A DNA stretch of 64,000 nt from CBDBND01 sp965262665 (lineage in GTDB: Bacteria > Pseudomonadota > Alphaproteobacteria > Rhodospirillales > Rhodospirillaceae): assembly GCA_965262665.1 (NCBI GenBank), contig CBDHFR010000004.1:2728001-2792000 (forward strand), in the 5' to 3' direction. Under the pieces are notes generated by a model. The model was not told the DNA's origin and made no database searches. It saw only the letters and a list, made by a program, of their open reading frames with translations. The first letter of the stretch is position 1. Each line of letters starts with the position of its first letter. Below, piece after piece: positions 26,858 through 35,148 of the stretch. The translations under genes were made by a program, and so were the position numbers.

Positions 26858-27721
26858 TTAAACCGGCGCCGGTACCTGTTCAGCGTACGCGTCAGCGATT
26901 TGTTTGCGTGTGGCGAACCACACTTCGTCCTTGGCGGCGGCGTGGGCAAGAAAATTCTCAAACGCTTTCATCCGGCCCGGCCGGCCGACGATACGTAAAT
27001 GCACACCGATAGACATGATCTTGTTCGGTGAGTCCGCACATTCCGCATAAAGCCAGTCAAAGGTATCGATGAGATATTTTTCCCACTGATCTGGTGTGTA
27101 AGAGGCATCCAGCCAGAATTTCATATCGTTGGTGTCGAGCGCGTAGGGCGAGATTAAAATGGGCTTGCCGTCGACCACATCCCAACGGGGCACGTCGTCG
27201 GAGTAGTCATCCATGTGATAGCTGTAGCCCTCCTCAATAAGAAGACGCCGTGTGTTCTCGGTCAGTACATAGCGGGACAGCCAACCGGCCGGTCGAGTAC
27301 CGCAGGTTTTTTCGATGGACTCAGCGGCCTTGCGGATGAAGTCGCGCTCCATATCCTCCTTCATCCTATGCTGATGGGCCCAGCGGTAGCCATGGGCACA
27401 CACTTCGTGGCCGTCGTCGACGATCTGTTTGGCCAGCTCGGGCGCCCGTTCCAGGGCGAGGGCGGCGGCGGTGAAGGTGGCAGTGACTCCGTAATCCTTC
27501 AACAGGTTCAATACTCGCGGTGCACCGGCGCGAATGCCGTACTGATAGTTAGATTCATTGCCGAGGTTGCGTCCCTTGGACATCACCACTTGCAGCTCAT
27601 CCACGGGTTCCGGTGCCCGGTCGCCGTCGGCAATGCTTTCTTCCGCGCCTTCTTCCACGTTGACCACAACGGAAACGGCAAGGCGCATGCCATGCGGCCA
27701 AACAAGGGACGGTGCGGTCAT
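26858..27721 (-). CDS. Polysaccharide deacetylase-fold (PuuE-like) hydrolase
   Basis: A 287-residue NodB-homology protein without signal peptide. It starts LVWPHGMRLAVSVVVNVEEG and has DYGVTATFTAAALALERAPELAKQIVDDGHEVCAHGYRWAHQH, the H-x(3-4)-H metal region typical of the cytoplasmic allantoinase PuuE/peptidoglycan deacetylase-like branch, ending with the KIMSIGVHLRIVGRPGRM block. These enzymes hydrolyse amide bonds of small molecules such as allantoin. The gap to the upstream SDR gene is 3 bp. The substrate cannot be deduced; the NVEEG at the usual Asp position should be checked against active members. Confidence 0.75.
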   Translation of the reverse strand: MTAPSLVWPHGMRLAVSVVVNVEEGAEESIADGDRAPEPVDELQVVMSKGRNLGNESNYQYGIRAGAPRVLNLLKDYGVTATFTAAALALERAPELAKQIVDDGHEVCAHGYRWAHQHRMKEDMERDFIRKAAESIEKTCGTRPAGWLSRYVLTENTRRLLIEEGYSYHMDDYSDDVPRWDVVDGKPILISPYALDTNDMKFWLDASYTPDQWEKYLIDTFDWLYAECADSPNKIMSIGVHLRIVGRPGRMKAFENFLAHAAAKDEVWFATRKQIADAYAEQVPAPV

Positions 27722-27724
27722 GAT

Positions 27725-28558
27725 CTAGTGGTACTCCTCGCCGCCGGAAACATTAAGCGCTTCGGCGGTGATGTAATCGGCTTGGTCCGAACAGAGGAAT
27801 GCGCAGGCCTTGGCGATGTCGTCCACCATGCCAATCCGGCCGATGGGAATACGTCCGCGCATGTCATCAAGATACTGCTCTTCCGTTTTGCCCTGCGCCT
27901 TAGACATGAAGTCGTTCTGCCAGGCGCCCAATCCCGTGGTCACATGATTGGGGCAGATGGCGTTGACGGTGATGTTGTGCTCGGCCAATTCGATGGCGGC
28001 GACACGGGTCAATCCAACCAGCCCATGTTTGGAAGACGTATAGGCGGCGGTGTTGCCGAACCCGGACTTTGCCGCCTGGCTGGCGATGCTGATGATGCGC
28101 CCCCCTTCATCCTGTTTGATCATCTGTTTAGCGGCGTGTTTGATGCCGAAAAAGCAGCCCCGTAAATTCACGCCCAAGACGGCGTCCCACTGCTCCTGGG
28201 TCATGTCGATCAAGGGGCCGAACAGATACCCAATGCCCGCGTTGTTGATGAGAATGTCGAGGCGGCCGTACGTCTCGACAGCGAAGTTGATGAGCCCTTC
28301 CACTTCGCTTTCCACCAGCATGTCGGCAGAGTAGCCAGCAGCTTCGCCGCCTTCTTCTTTAATATTGGCGACAACCTGTTGAATCTCATCCGCCGTGCCG
28401 ACGCCGTGTTTCGGCGCGATCTCGCCTTTGATCTCGCCGATGTCATGGACGACAACCCGGCAGCCTTCTTGCGTCAATCGTATGGCCATGCCTTCGCCGA
28501 GCCCTTTGGGTCTACCGGCGCCCGTGACCACAGCCACCTTTCCGTCTAGATCGTACAT
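27725..28558 (-). CDS. Short-chain dehydrogenase/reductase (SDR)
   Basis: A 277-residue NAD(P)-dependent oxidoreductase. The cofactor motif TGAGRPKGLGEG is of the longer-loop type, followed by NNAG in DILINNAGIGYLF and the catalytic Ser-Tyr-Lys (SIASQAAKSGFGNTAAYTSSKHG). The C-terminal SGGEEYH closes a typical classical SDR. An Asp in VVVHDIGE after the second strand favours NAD. It is followed after 3 bp by the NodB-fold hydrolase and precedes the MaoC hydratase, so an alcohol/ketone step in that pathway is likely. Confidence 0.85.
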   Translation of the reverse strand: MYDLDGKVAVVTGAGRPKGLGEGMAIRLTQEGCRVVVHDIGEIKGEIAPKHGVGTADEIQQVVANIKEEGGEAAGYSADMLVESEVEGLINFAVETYGRLDILINNAGIGYLFGPLIDMTQEQWDAVLGVNLRGCFFGIKHAAKQMIKQDEGGRIISIASQAAKSGFGNTAAYTSSKHGLVGLTRVAAIELAEHNITVNAICPNHVTTGLGAWQNDFMSKAQGKTEEQYLDDMRGRIPIGRIGMVDDIAKACAFLCSDQADYITAEALNVSGGEEYH

Positions 28559-28588
28559 GTGCGTCCCCTTAAATTTCTGTTTCGCCTC

Positions 28589-29260
28589 TTAGAACGGCTT
28601 CCACATGCCAATAGCCCCAGCCAGGGCAACAAGACCCCAGATTCCTAAAATGGGAATGCGCGTTATATAGAGGGAGCGTTTCATTTGAGCGAGGTCTTCG
28701 GGTGTCTCGCCTTGGGTCAAGACACGGGTGAACGCGGCGTGGAACGGTTTTATAGTGGTGCGCGAGACAATGCCGCAGAACACAGTACCGGCCCAGATGA
28801 GAAGTTTGGCTGCGAGCCATGCATCTTGGGTTACGCCCGTTCCCATCAGAGACATGACGCCAATAACGGTAATCGCAATAGCGATCACCCAGCGCATGGG
28901 CATGTCGATCTTGCGAATCAAAGCGACTTTCTCGGCACCACCCGTATTAAGAAACAAGGCCAACACGAAATAGATCCACAAGAGGGTGATGGCCCAAATA
29001 ATCCACAACCACATGGCCGCCAAATCAAACCATTGCATGCTGCCCATGGTGAAACCGAGGGCGATAACAAGCGGCATGCAAATGCGGGGGAACTGATCCA
29101 GCCAGTGATAAATTTTTCGTATCCACGTCCGTGCCTCTGTTGATATTCCGGGTTTAAGAAGTTTGCCCGACGAATAGAACACGCCAAGGTCGCCACCGAG
29201 CCAATAGACGAAACACAAAACATGCAGATAGAGCAGGATCTGATAGAGATCGACGACCAA
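28589..29260 (-). CDS. Polytopic membrane protein of unknown function
   Basis: A 223-residue protein with about six hydrophobic segments: YQILLYLHVLCFVYWLGGDLGVF, ICMPLVIALGFTMGSM, MWLWIIWAITLLWIYFVLALFL, WVIAIAITVIGVMSL, LLIWAGTVFCGIVS and ILGIWGLVALAGAIGMW. The HVL-FVYWLGGDLG opening resembles CopD/DUF2269-type inner-membrane proteins where a His sits in the first helix, which could bind haem or copper; this is only a resemblance. It heads the minus-strand unit that continues with the SDR gene 30 bp downstream. Confidence 0.5.
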   Translation of the reverse strand: MVVDLYQILLYLHVLCFVYWLGGDLGVFYSSGKLLKPGISTEARTWIRKIYHWLDQFPRICMPLVIALGFTMGSMQWFDLAAMWLWIIWAITLLWIYFVLALFLNTGGAEKVALIRKIDMPMRWVIAIAITVIGVMSLMGTGVTQDAWLAAKLLIWAGTVFCGIVSRTTIKPFHAAFTRVLTQGETPEDLAQMKRSLYITRIPILGIWGLVALAGAIGMWKPF

Positions 29261-29350
29261 TGATTACTCCCCCAATTAAATGGTGATCGGCGCCCCCTTT
29301 TTGCGCCTCTTCACCGAGCGGTATAGCATCCGCCGGGAAGGAGGGCCAAG

Positions 29351-29941
29351 GTGGCCATGGTGAATATCCTCACACTCTTTCTAGGGCTGCACGTATCGGC
29401 TGCAACGGCTGACGATCACATCACAGCTTGCGACCGCCTCGCCGCCAATCCGCCGGACCCCCATCGGGTCACCGTTGGCGTCGAACGCGTCGATGTAGAT
29501 ATTCCGGCCGCCATCGCGGCCTGCCGTTCGGCCGTGGAGACCGATCCGGACACGGCACGCTTTTCCTATCAGCTCGGCCGCGTGCTCTTTTATGACGGCC
29601 AGACCGAGCAAGCGCTGACCTCCTTCTATCGCGCCATCGACCAAAATTACCGCCAAGCCCGATTTCTTCTCGGGTTGATCATGACCCGCGGCTATGACGA
29701 TGTGCCCGACGACATCTGCCGGGTTGAGGACCTTTGGCGCACCGCAGCCGATCAAAACCATGCCAACGCCCAGGTCAGTTATGTCCATTTTGCTATGCAG
29801 GGGCGCTTTGACGGCTGCACGCGCCAGGCGACGGCGGCTGAAATGCGGACTTATCTAGATCAGGCTGAATCACAGCTGGACTATGTTGGCGGTCTATTGA
29901 TTGCTAACCTAAGACGAAGCCTGGACGATAAAGTCCAATAA
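29351..29941 (+). CDS. Sel1/TPR-like secreted protein, paralogue 1 of 4
   Basis: A 196-residue exported protein: signal peptide to ATADD, then the family motif ITACDRLAANPPDPHRVTVGV, an AIAAC segment, a TPR-like unit (FSYQLGRVLFYDGQTEQALTSFYRA) and a Sel1-like unit (QARFLLGLIMTRGY). Cysteines recur at the same places in all four paralogues and could form disulfides. Sel1/TPR proteins mediate protein contacts in the periplasm. The GTG at 29351 is preferred because AAGGAGG lies 6 bp before it; the ATG at 29357 is possible. First gene of a four-gene tandem run. Confidence 0.7.
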   Translation: MAMVNILTLFLGLHVSAATADDHITACDRLAANPPDPHRVTVGVERVDVDIPAAIAACRSAVETDPDTARFSYQLGRVLFYDGQTEQALTSFYRAIDQNYRQARFLLGLIMTRGYDDVPDDICRVEDLWRTAADQNHANAQVSYVHFAMQGRFDGCTRQATAAEMRTYLDQAESQLDYVGGLLIANLRRSLDDKVQ

Positions 29942-29974
29942 ATAGCTTTTAATAAAAGTTAGTGGGAGGGACGT

Positions 29975-30583
29975 ATGCGCTTAGCAGTGATTCTGATGGC
30001 CTGGATGTTTGCCGCATCTTCTGGCGCAGCCGCACAGGATCCAGAGGCGGTGACCGAGTGCGACCGGCTGGCCTCCCATGGATCCGATCCAGAGCGGGTC
30101 GCACCAGGGGTGTCCCAATCAGGCATGCGCAAAGCAGCAGCGATTGCGGCATGTTTGGCCAACACCGAGTTGCAGCCTGAAAACCGCCGCTTGCACTATC
30201 TACTGGGCCGGGCCTATTTCTATAGCGCTCGTCCCGATGACGCGATGCCCCACCTCATCTTTGCCGCCGACGCCGGGCATCGTCAGGCCCAATTTGTCCT
30301 CGGCTACATCTACGACGGCGGCCTCCAGGGTGTGGAACAGGACCGCTGCAAAGCAGAACAGTTGTGGCTACGCTCGGCGCGTCAGGGACGGTTCGCCGCT
30401 CTGGTCAGCTATTCCCATCATGTGGTGCGGGGGTTGTTCGACGATTGCGACGTTCAAGCCTCTATGGATGAAATGGCTGGGTTTCTTGAGACGGCAAAAG
30501 GCATGGCATCGGACTATTACCGCGTCATGTGGACCGGAGACGTAACACAAGATTTTGAGGACCATCAGGAAAGGACAAGATAA
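29975..30583 (+). CDS. Sel1/TPR-like secreted protein, paralogue 2 of 4
   Basis: A 202-residue paralogue with signal peptide (AVILMAWMFAASSGAAAQ), the motif VTECDRLASHGSDPERVAPGV, a TPR-like unit (LHYLLGRAYFYSARPDDAMPHLIFAADAG) and a Sel1 unit (RQAQFVLGYIYDGGLQGV). GGGAGGG stands 4 bp before the ATG. The stop overlaps the next start as TAATG, a sign of translational coupling. The C-terminal FDDCDVQASMDEM region matches paralogues 1 and 3. Confidence 0.7.
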   Translation: MRLAVILMAWMFAASSGAAAQDPEAVTECDRLASHGSDPERVAPGVSQSGMRKAAAIAACLANTELQPENRRLHYLLGRAYFYSARPDDAMPHLIFAADAGHRQAQFVLGYIYDGGLQGVEQDRCKAEQLWLRSARQGRFAALVSYSHHVVRGLFDDCDVQASMDEMAGFLETAKGMASDYYRVMWTGDVTQDFEDHQERTR

Positions 30584-31182
30584 TGAAAACGCTAACATAC
30601 ATTTGTGCAGCGAGTGCGTTGGTGCTGGTGGGTCCGGCCTGGGCCGACAGCCACGAGATTACCGAGTGCGATCATCTGGTCTCCCATCCCGAAGATCCCG
30701 ACCGGGTGGCGCCGGGTGTCGAGGACGTGCTGCTGTTTGCCGGTGAAGCGGCTTGTCGCGAAGCGGTGGCAGAAGATCCCGACAATCGGCGGCTGCGCTA
30801 TCAGTTGGGCCGTGTTCTATTTTATGCGGGTAAAGCAGACGAATCCGTGACCCATCTCGACTTTGCCGCCGACGCCGGCTCAAAACAGGCACAGTTTGTG
30901 TTGGGTTACATCACCGATGGAGGAATACAGGGGGTCAAAAAAGACGCTTGCAAGGTTGAGGATCTTTGGGTCCGTTCGGCCCGGCAAGGGCGCTTTGCAG
31001 CCCAGGTGAGTTATCCCCGGCATGTCGCGCTCCGACGCTTTGACGGATGCGATATTCAAGCCAGCTCTTCCGAGGTAACGAGCTTTATCGATGCGGCTAG
31101 AGACCAGGCCGCCGATTATTACCAAGAACTGCTCGTCGAGGAGGTTGCGGTTACGTACGCCGCGTCTGACCATGCGAAATAA
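30583..31182 (+). CDS. Sel1/TPR-like secreted protein, paralogue 3 of 4
   Basis: A 199-residue paralogue with signal peptide to WADSHE, the motif ITECDHLVSHPEDPDRVAPGV, a TPR-like unit (LRYQLGRVLFYAGKADESVTHLDFAADAG) and a Sel1 unit (KQAQFVLGYITDGGIQGV). It starts within the stop of paralogue 2 and its 3' end overlaps the start of paralogue 4 by 11 bp, so the run is one transcript. It is most similar to paralogue 2, the likely product of the latest duplication. Confidence 0.7.
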   Translation: MKTLTYICAASALVLVGPAWADSHEITECDHLVSHPEDPDRVAPGVEDVLLFAGEAACREAVAEDPDNRRLRYQLGRVLFYAGKADESVTHLDFAADAGSKQAQFVLGYITDGGIQGVKKDACKVEDLWVRSARQGRFAAQVSYPRHVALRRFDGCDIQASSSEVTSFIDAARDQAADYYQELLVEEVAVTYAASDHAK

Positions 31183-31789
31183 AACGCTCCCTGGTCTTCT
31201 GCTTGCGGCCTTTGTTTGTGGCGTCTTGTGGTCTGGCGAAGGAACGGCCCAGGACACTATAACGGCATGTGACCGGCTGTCGGCCCATCCACTCGATCCT
31301 GACCGCATCACCGCCGGTGTGCCGACGGCCAATGTGGATCAAGACGCGGCTATCGCAGCCTGTGAACAAGATCTAGATGACGATCCCGGCAATCCCAGGC
31401 TCACCTATCAATTGGCCCGGGTCTATTTCTACAACGGCCGAACCAAAGATGCCGTGCGGACCATTACCGTGGCGGCGGACGCCGGTTACCGCCAGGCGCA
31501 ATTCGTCTTGGGCGCTCTCATCGCCAACAACAGGCCTGATGCGCCGAAAGACATCTGCGAAGCGGAACGGTGGGGGGCGCTATCCGCACAAGCCGGCCGC
31601 GAAGCCGCCCGGGTGTCTTATGTTCGTCATGCGACGAAAGGCCTGTTTGAGAGCTGCGCGCTGAATGCGTCAACTGAGGACATGGACACGTTCCTCGCCA
31701 AAGCGCGGGAAGGGGCGAGCAACTACTATTTGCGTTTGCTTTTGGCAGATTTGTCGGAAGATCTAGCGGCTTACAAAACAAACCAATAA
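31172..31789 (+). CDS. Sel1/TPR-like secreted protein, paralogue 4 of 4
   Basis: A 205-residue paralogue beginning MRNKTLPGLLLAAFVCGVLW, a good signal peptide, which fixes the start at 31172 although the frame is open from 31091. Family blocks are ITACDRLSAHPLDPDRITAGV, LTYQLARVYFYNGRTKDAVRTI and RQAQFVLGALIANNR. It overlaps the end of paralogue 3 by 11 bp. Two reductase genes follow after 45 bp on the same strand. Confidence 0.7.
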   Translation: MRNKTLPGLLLAAFVCGVLWSGEGTAQDTITACDRLSAHPLDPDRITAGVPTANVDQDAAIAACEQDLDDDPGNPRLTYQLARVYFYNGRTKDAVRTITVAADAGYRQAQFVLGALIANNRPDAPKDICEAERWGALSAQAGREAARVSYVRHATKGLFESCALNASTEDMDTFLAKAREGASNYYLRLLLADLSEDLAAYKTNQ

Positions 31790-31834
31790 AAGAAAACCAA
31801 CGACAATTAACCAGTTTCAAATCACGGGACCACC

Positions 31835-32863
31835 ATGACTGATAAAAACATCCAAATCCAACTTGCTCGCCAGCCTGAAGGCGAACCTAAAGTGAGCGAT
31901 TTCCAAGTGGCTGAGACGGACATTCCGTCCCCCGGTCCCGGAGAGTTTCTTGCGCGCAACATCTATTTGTCCCTCGATCCCTATATGCGCGGTGCCATTG
32001 CCGGTCGTCACATGGGGCATACGCGGCTCAACCAGGGAGATCTGATCCATGGCCGTTGTTTGGCTCAAGTGACCGAGTCAAAGCATGCAGACTATGGGAA
32101 AGGGGATTACATCGTCATCGAATCCGGTTGGCAAAAGTATTGTGCCTCCGGTGGTGCGGCGCAGGACGAAGTGCGCAAAATCGATCCGAACGTGGGTCCT
32201 CTGTCCGCTTCGCTCGGCGTGTTGGGCATGCCCGGTCTCACTGCTTGGGCGGGCGTGGAAAAATTGGCTGACCCAGGACTGGGCGACACGTTTGTGGTCA
32301 CGGCCGCCGCCGGACCGGTCGGCGGGACGGCAGGACAATTGGCCAAAGCAAAAGGTTGCCGTGCGGTTGGCATCGCCGGGTCCGATGAAAAATGCCGCAT
32401 CGTCGTTGAAGAATATGGCTTTGACGCCTGCGTGAACTACAAAAATGATAACTGGGAAGAGGCACTCAAAGAAGCCTGCCCCGATGGGATCGACGTCTAC
32501 TTTGATAACGTCGGCGGCCCCATGTTGGACGCCATCACAAAACAACTGAACCTCTACGGCAAGATCGTCATGTGCGGTTTAATCTCACAATACAACCGAG
32601 ACGGGGACGACGATTTCAAGGGTCACAACATGGGGCCCTTCGTCGGCAAACGCGCCCAGCTTCTTGGTCTTGTTGTCTATGACTACTACCATCAGTTCGA
32701 TGAGTTTTTGAAAGCCGCCGTACCTTTGGTGAAACAAGGCCGCTTGAATTTTCACGAAGACCGCGCCGACGGTATTGAAAACACACCGGCTCATTTCGCC
32801 AAGTTGATGAACGGTCAGAACGTCGGCAAGGCGATGATCACAATCGGTCCCGAAACACTGTAA
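31835..32863 (+). CDS. NADP-dependent MDR oxidoreductase (CurA/YncB/prostaglandin reductase type), paralogue 1
   Basis: A 342-residue zinc-free medium-chain reductase that reduces C=C bonds of enones with NADPH. Signatures are LSLDPYMRG near the N-terminus, GMPGLTAW, the nucleotide loop AAAGPVGGTAGQLAKAKGC, and DVYFDNVGGPMLD in the second half of the Rossmann domain, as in leukotriene B4 dehydrogenase and CurA. The full length is present. A paralogue follows 16 bp later. The pair and the following DUF1330 gene probably form an operon; the substrate is unknown. Confidence 0.85.
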   Translation: MTDKNIQIQLARQPEGEPKVSDFQVAETDIPSPGPGEFLARNIYLSLDPYMRGAIAGRHMGHTRLNQGDLIHGRCLAQVTESKHADYGKGDYIVIESGWQKYCASGGAAQDEVRKIDPNVGPLSASLGVLGMPGLTAWAGVEKLADPGLGDTFVVTAAAGPVGGTAGQLAKAKGCRAVGIAGSDEKCRIVVEEYGFDACVNYKNDNWEEALKEACPDGIDVYFDNVGGPMLDAITKQLNLYGKIVMCGLISQYNRDGDDDFKGHNMGPFVGKRAQLLGLVVYDYYHQFDEFLKAAVPLVKQGRLNFHEDRADGIENTPAHFAKLMNGQNVGKAMITIGPETL

Positions 32864-32879
32864 AGCGTGGATCGCTTCC

Positions 32880-33890
32880 GTGGGCACTAACGTACAGGTT
32901 CAACTGGTCCGTCAGCGGGACGGCATGCCCGAACCGGACGATTTTCAGCTGGTTGAAACGGAACTGCCGAGGGCGGCTCCGGGCCAGCTCTTGGTGCGAA
33001 CCATTTACCTCTCCCTTGATCCCTATGTGCGCAAAGCCATCCGCGGAGATCACCCGGGCCACACCATCCTGACGGACGGTGACGTGATTTACGGGCGCAG
33101 TGTATGCCGTGTGGTGCGCAGCCAAAGTGATGAGTATCGGCCCGGCGACTATCTGGTCGCAGAGACCGGATGGCAGCAGCACGCCGTTATTGATCCGGGA
33201 AAAGTGGTTCAGAGAATTGATCCTGCGGACGGACCTCTGTCGACGGCGATCGGGCCGTTCGGTATGCCCGGCTTAACGGCCTGGGGCTCGGTCGAACATC
33301 TCAGCCGGCCATCCTTGGGTGAAACTCTGGCGGTCTCTGCGGCGGCCGGTCCCGTCGGAGCTTGTGTCGGTCAGCTGGCAAAATTGCGCGGCGCACGGGT
33401 GATCGGCATCGCTGGCAGCACTGAAAAATGCGAACTGGTTAAAACCACTTACGACTTCGACGCGTGCGTCAACTACAAGGACGATGATTGGGAAGACCAG
33501 CTCAAATCCCTCTGCCCTGACGGCATCAACGTGTATCACGACAACGTCGGCGGTGCGTTTTTATCTGCCATGGTTAAGCATTTGTCACTTTATGCCCGGG
33601 TGGTGATGTGCGGCCGGCCGGGTGACTATCATTCTCCGTCCTTTAGCGGTGTCGGTTTGGGTCCGTTTATTGGCAAGAGAGCTAAGGTGTCTGGCCTTGT
33701 GGTTTACGACTATGAACCGGATCTGCCGAAATACATTCGTTTGGCCTCTGTCTGGATGCGCGAGGGCAAGCTCAAGGTCAAAGAAGACCGCGCCGAGGGC
33801 ATAGAAAATACCGTTACCCACTTCTTGAAATTGATGCGCGGAGAGAACGTCGGCAAGGCCATCGTCGCGGTCGGGCCGGAGAAAGCATGA
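32880..33890 (+). CDS. NADP-dependent MDR oxidoreductase, paralogue 2
   Basis: A 336-residue paralogue of the preceding gene, starting with GTG at 32880 (MGTNVQVQLVRQ). It keeps LSLDPYVRK, FGMPGLTAWGS, AAAGPVGACVGQLAKLRGA and NVYHDNVGGAF. The aromatic DVYFD of paralogue 1 is NVYHD here, and the C-terminal third diverges most, which suggests a different substrate range after tandem duplication. It is followed after 37 bp by a DUF1330 gene. Confidence 0.85.
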   Translation: MGTNVQVQLVRQRDGMPEPDDFQLVETELPRAAPGQLLVRTIYLSLDPYVRKAIRGDHPGHTILTDGDVIYGRSVCRVVRSQSDEYRPGDYLVAETGWQQHAVIDPGKVVQRIDPADGPLSTAIGPFGMPGLTAWGSVEHLSRPSLGETLAVSAAAGPVGACVGQLAKLRGARVIGIAGSTEKCELVKTTYDFDACVNYKDDDWEDQLKSLCPDGINVYHDNVGGAFLSAMVKHLSLYARVVMCGRPGDYHSPSFSGVGLGPFIGKRAKVSGLVVYDYEPDLPKYIRLASVWMREGKLKVKEDRAEGIENTVTHFLKLMRGENVGKAIVAVGPEKA

Positions 33891-33927
33891 GCAACACGAG
33901 AACAACCAGGACATTAGGAGAGATCAC

Positions 33928-34224
33928 ATGACGGTTTATGTTATCGGCCAGGCCCGCGTCACTGACCCGGCCGGGTTCAAGAAATATTCCGAGACGGTTG
34001 CCGGGTTGGCGGCCGAATTTGGCGGTAAACTGATCGGCGCCGGCGGTCCCGATGAAAGGACCGTTGTCGAAGGTGACCAGTTCGCCGAAGGCCGCGTCGT
34101 GATTTTTGAGTACCCATCGCTGGAGGCGTATCAGCAGTACGTTGCCTCTGAAAAATATCAAGAAGGCAAAGGCTACCGTTTAGACTCCGGTACATTGGAT
34201 GTATGTGTGGTGCCGGCCGTATAG
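33928..34224 (+). CDS. DUF1330 protein
   Basis: A 98-residue ferredoxin-like-fold protein typical of DUF1330: MTVYVIGQARVTDPAGFKKY, a central AGGPDERTVVEGD and the strand RVVIFEYPSLEAYQQYVASEKYQ. DUF1330 proteins are small dimeric domains of unknown function close to dimeric alpha-beta barrels. An AGGAGAG ribosome-binding site lies 5 bp before the ATG. It ends the plus-strand run of catabolic-type genes. Confidence 0.8.
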   Translation: MTVYVIGQARVTDPAGFKKYSETVAGLAAEFGGKLIGAGGPDERTVVEGDQFAEGRVVIFEYPSLEAYQQYVASEKYQEGKGYRLDSGTLDVCVVPAV

Positions 34225-34237
34225 GCCGGTTCTGAAT

Positions 34238-34954
34238 TCAAGGTGTATGTACGGATGTCAATATTTTTGAACCCCTGACAAATCCCCTACAGGCGCCAAC
34301 ATCCGGAGGATCGTCATCGAGTTTCCAGGCTTTGATGTCGCCGAATCCCGCGGCAGCCACCATGTTGCCTAAGCAATTGAGAGTCGGCACCCACCAGTTG
34401 GTTTGGTTGTCACCGTAATTTTTACCCGGATAAAACTCCATTACCATCTGGTTACCCGGGTAACCGTTGTTCAATCCACCTTTGTGAGGGCTGTAATCGT
34501 CAAGGATCGCGCTTTCGACGCAAATGGTTTCTCGGCATACAGCAGCGAGACGGTCCAATCCCAACAGCGGATAGCGCAAGTGAGAGAGCGTTCCAAAGCA
34601 GAACACGATATCGAACAGTCCAAGGCTTTCCGCTGTCACGTCATAGACCGACAATTCAGTCCGTTTGCACGCAGTCTCATCATACCCAAGCGCATCCCGG
34701 CAAAGGTCAAATGTATCCCAGGCAAAACGCTTTACGTCATATCCCAGCTGATCGGAGAAGTCGTCAATGGCAACCACCTCAGTAGCACCACGCCTGAGAG
34801 CTTCGAAGGTCCAATAACCGTCCCATGCGCCGACATCGAGGATGCGCTTGCCCTCTAAACTCTCGCGAATTTTGTAGAAGTCTTTGGATATTGGTGCGTA
34901 TCCCGGGGTCGTAATGCCACCCGGAAGATCGATGCGGTGATACCAGAAATCAAA
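34238..34954 (-). pseudogene. Methyltransferase gene (CmoB/DUF1698-like), main part, split by transposon copy 2
   Basis: This segment codes for nearly the whole SAM-dependent methyltransferase: KRILDVGAWDGYWTFEALRRGA (AdoMet site), EVVAIDDFSD and LFDIVFCFGTLSHLRYPLLGL, like the DUF1698/CmoB group. The original first 12-14 codons lie beyond the transposon at 37821-37864; joining them at the TTTGATTT duplication gives MSDTELKTKVDAFDFWYHRI. An ORF starting within the transposon end (MGLPERIQGWMRSAPW at 35023) reads in frame into the gene, so a fusion protein with 25 foreign residues could still be made. Confidence 0.75.
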
Positions 34955-34989
34955 GGGAATTATATACGTGTTTACCCACGGGGCCGATC

Positions 34990-35148
34990 TCATCCATCCT
35001 TGGATCCTTTCAGGTAATCCCATTCCTTCTTTGGAGGCCCGCGCATGATCGCCCGTGCGATGTTGTCCGCAGTATCTGGGATCGGCTCTGGCAATATATT
35101 CTTAACCGGGCGACCGCGTGGGGCGGGTTTCTTGTCGTCTTTGCTCAT
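34990..35148 (-). CDS. 52-residue passenger protein of the transposon (copy 2)
   Basis: The gene starts MSKDDKKPAPRGRPVKN, carries PEPIPDTADNIARAIM and ends KKEWDYLKGSKDG. Its ATG overlaps the TGA of the methyltransferase-HNH gene (ATGA), so the two are translationally coupled. It is present in both copies with two substitutions, which suggests purifying selection or recent common origin. Function unknown. Confidence 0.55.
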   Translation of the reverse strand: MSKDDKKPAPRGRPVKNILPEPIPDTADNIARAIMRGPPKKEWDYLKGSKDG

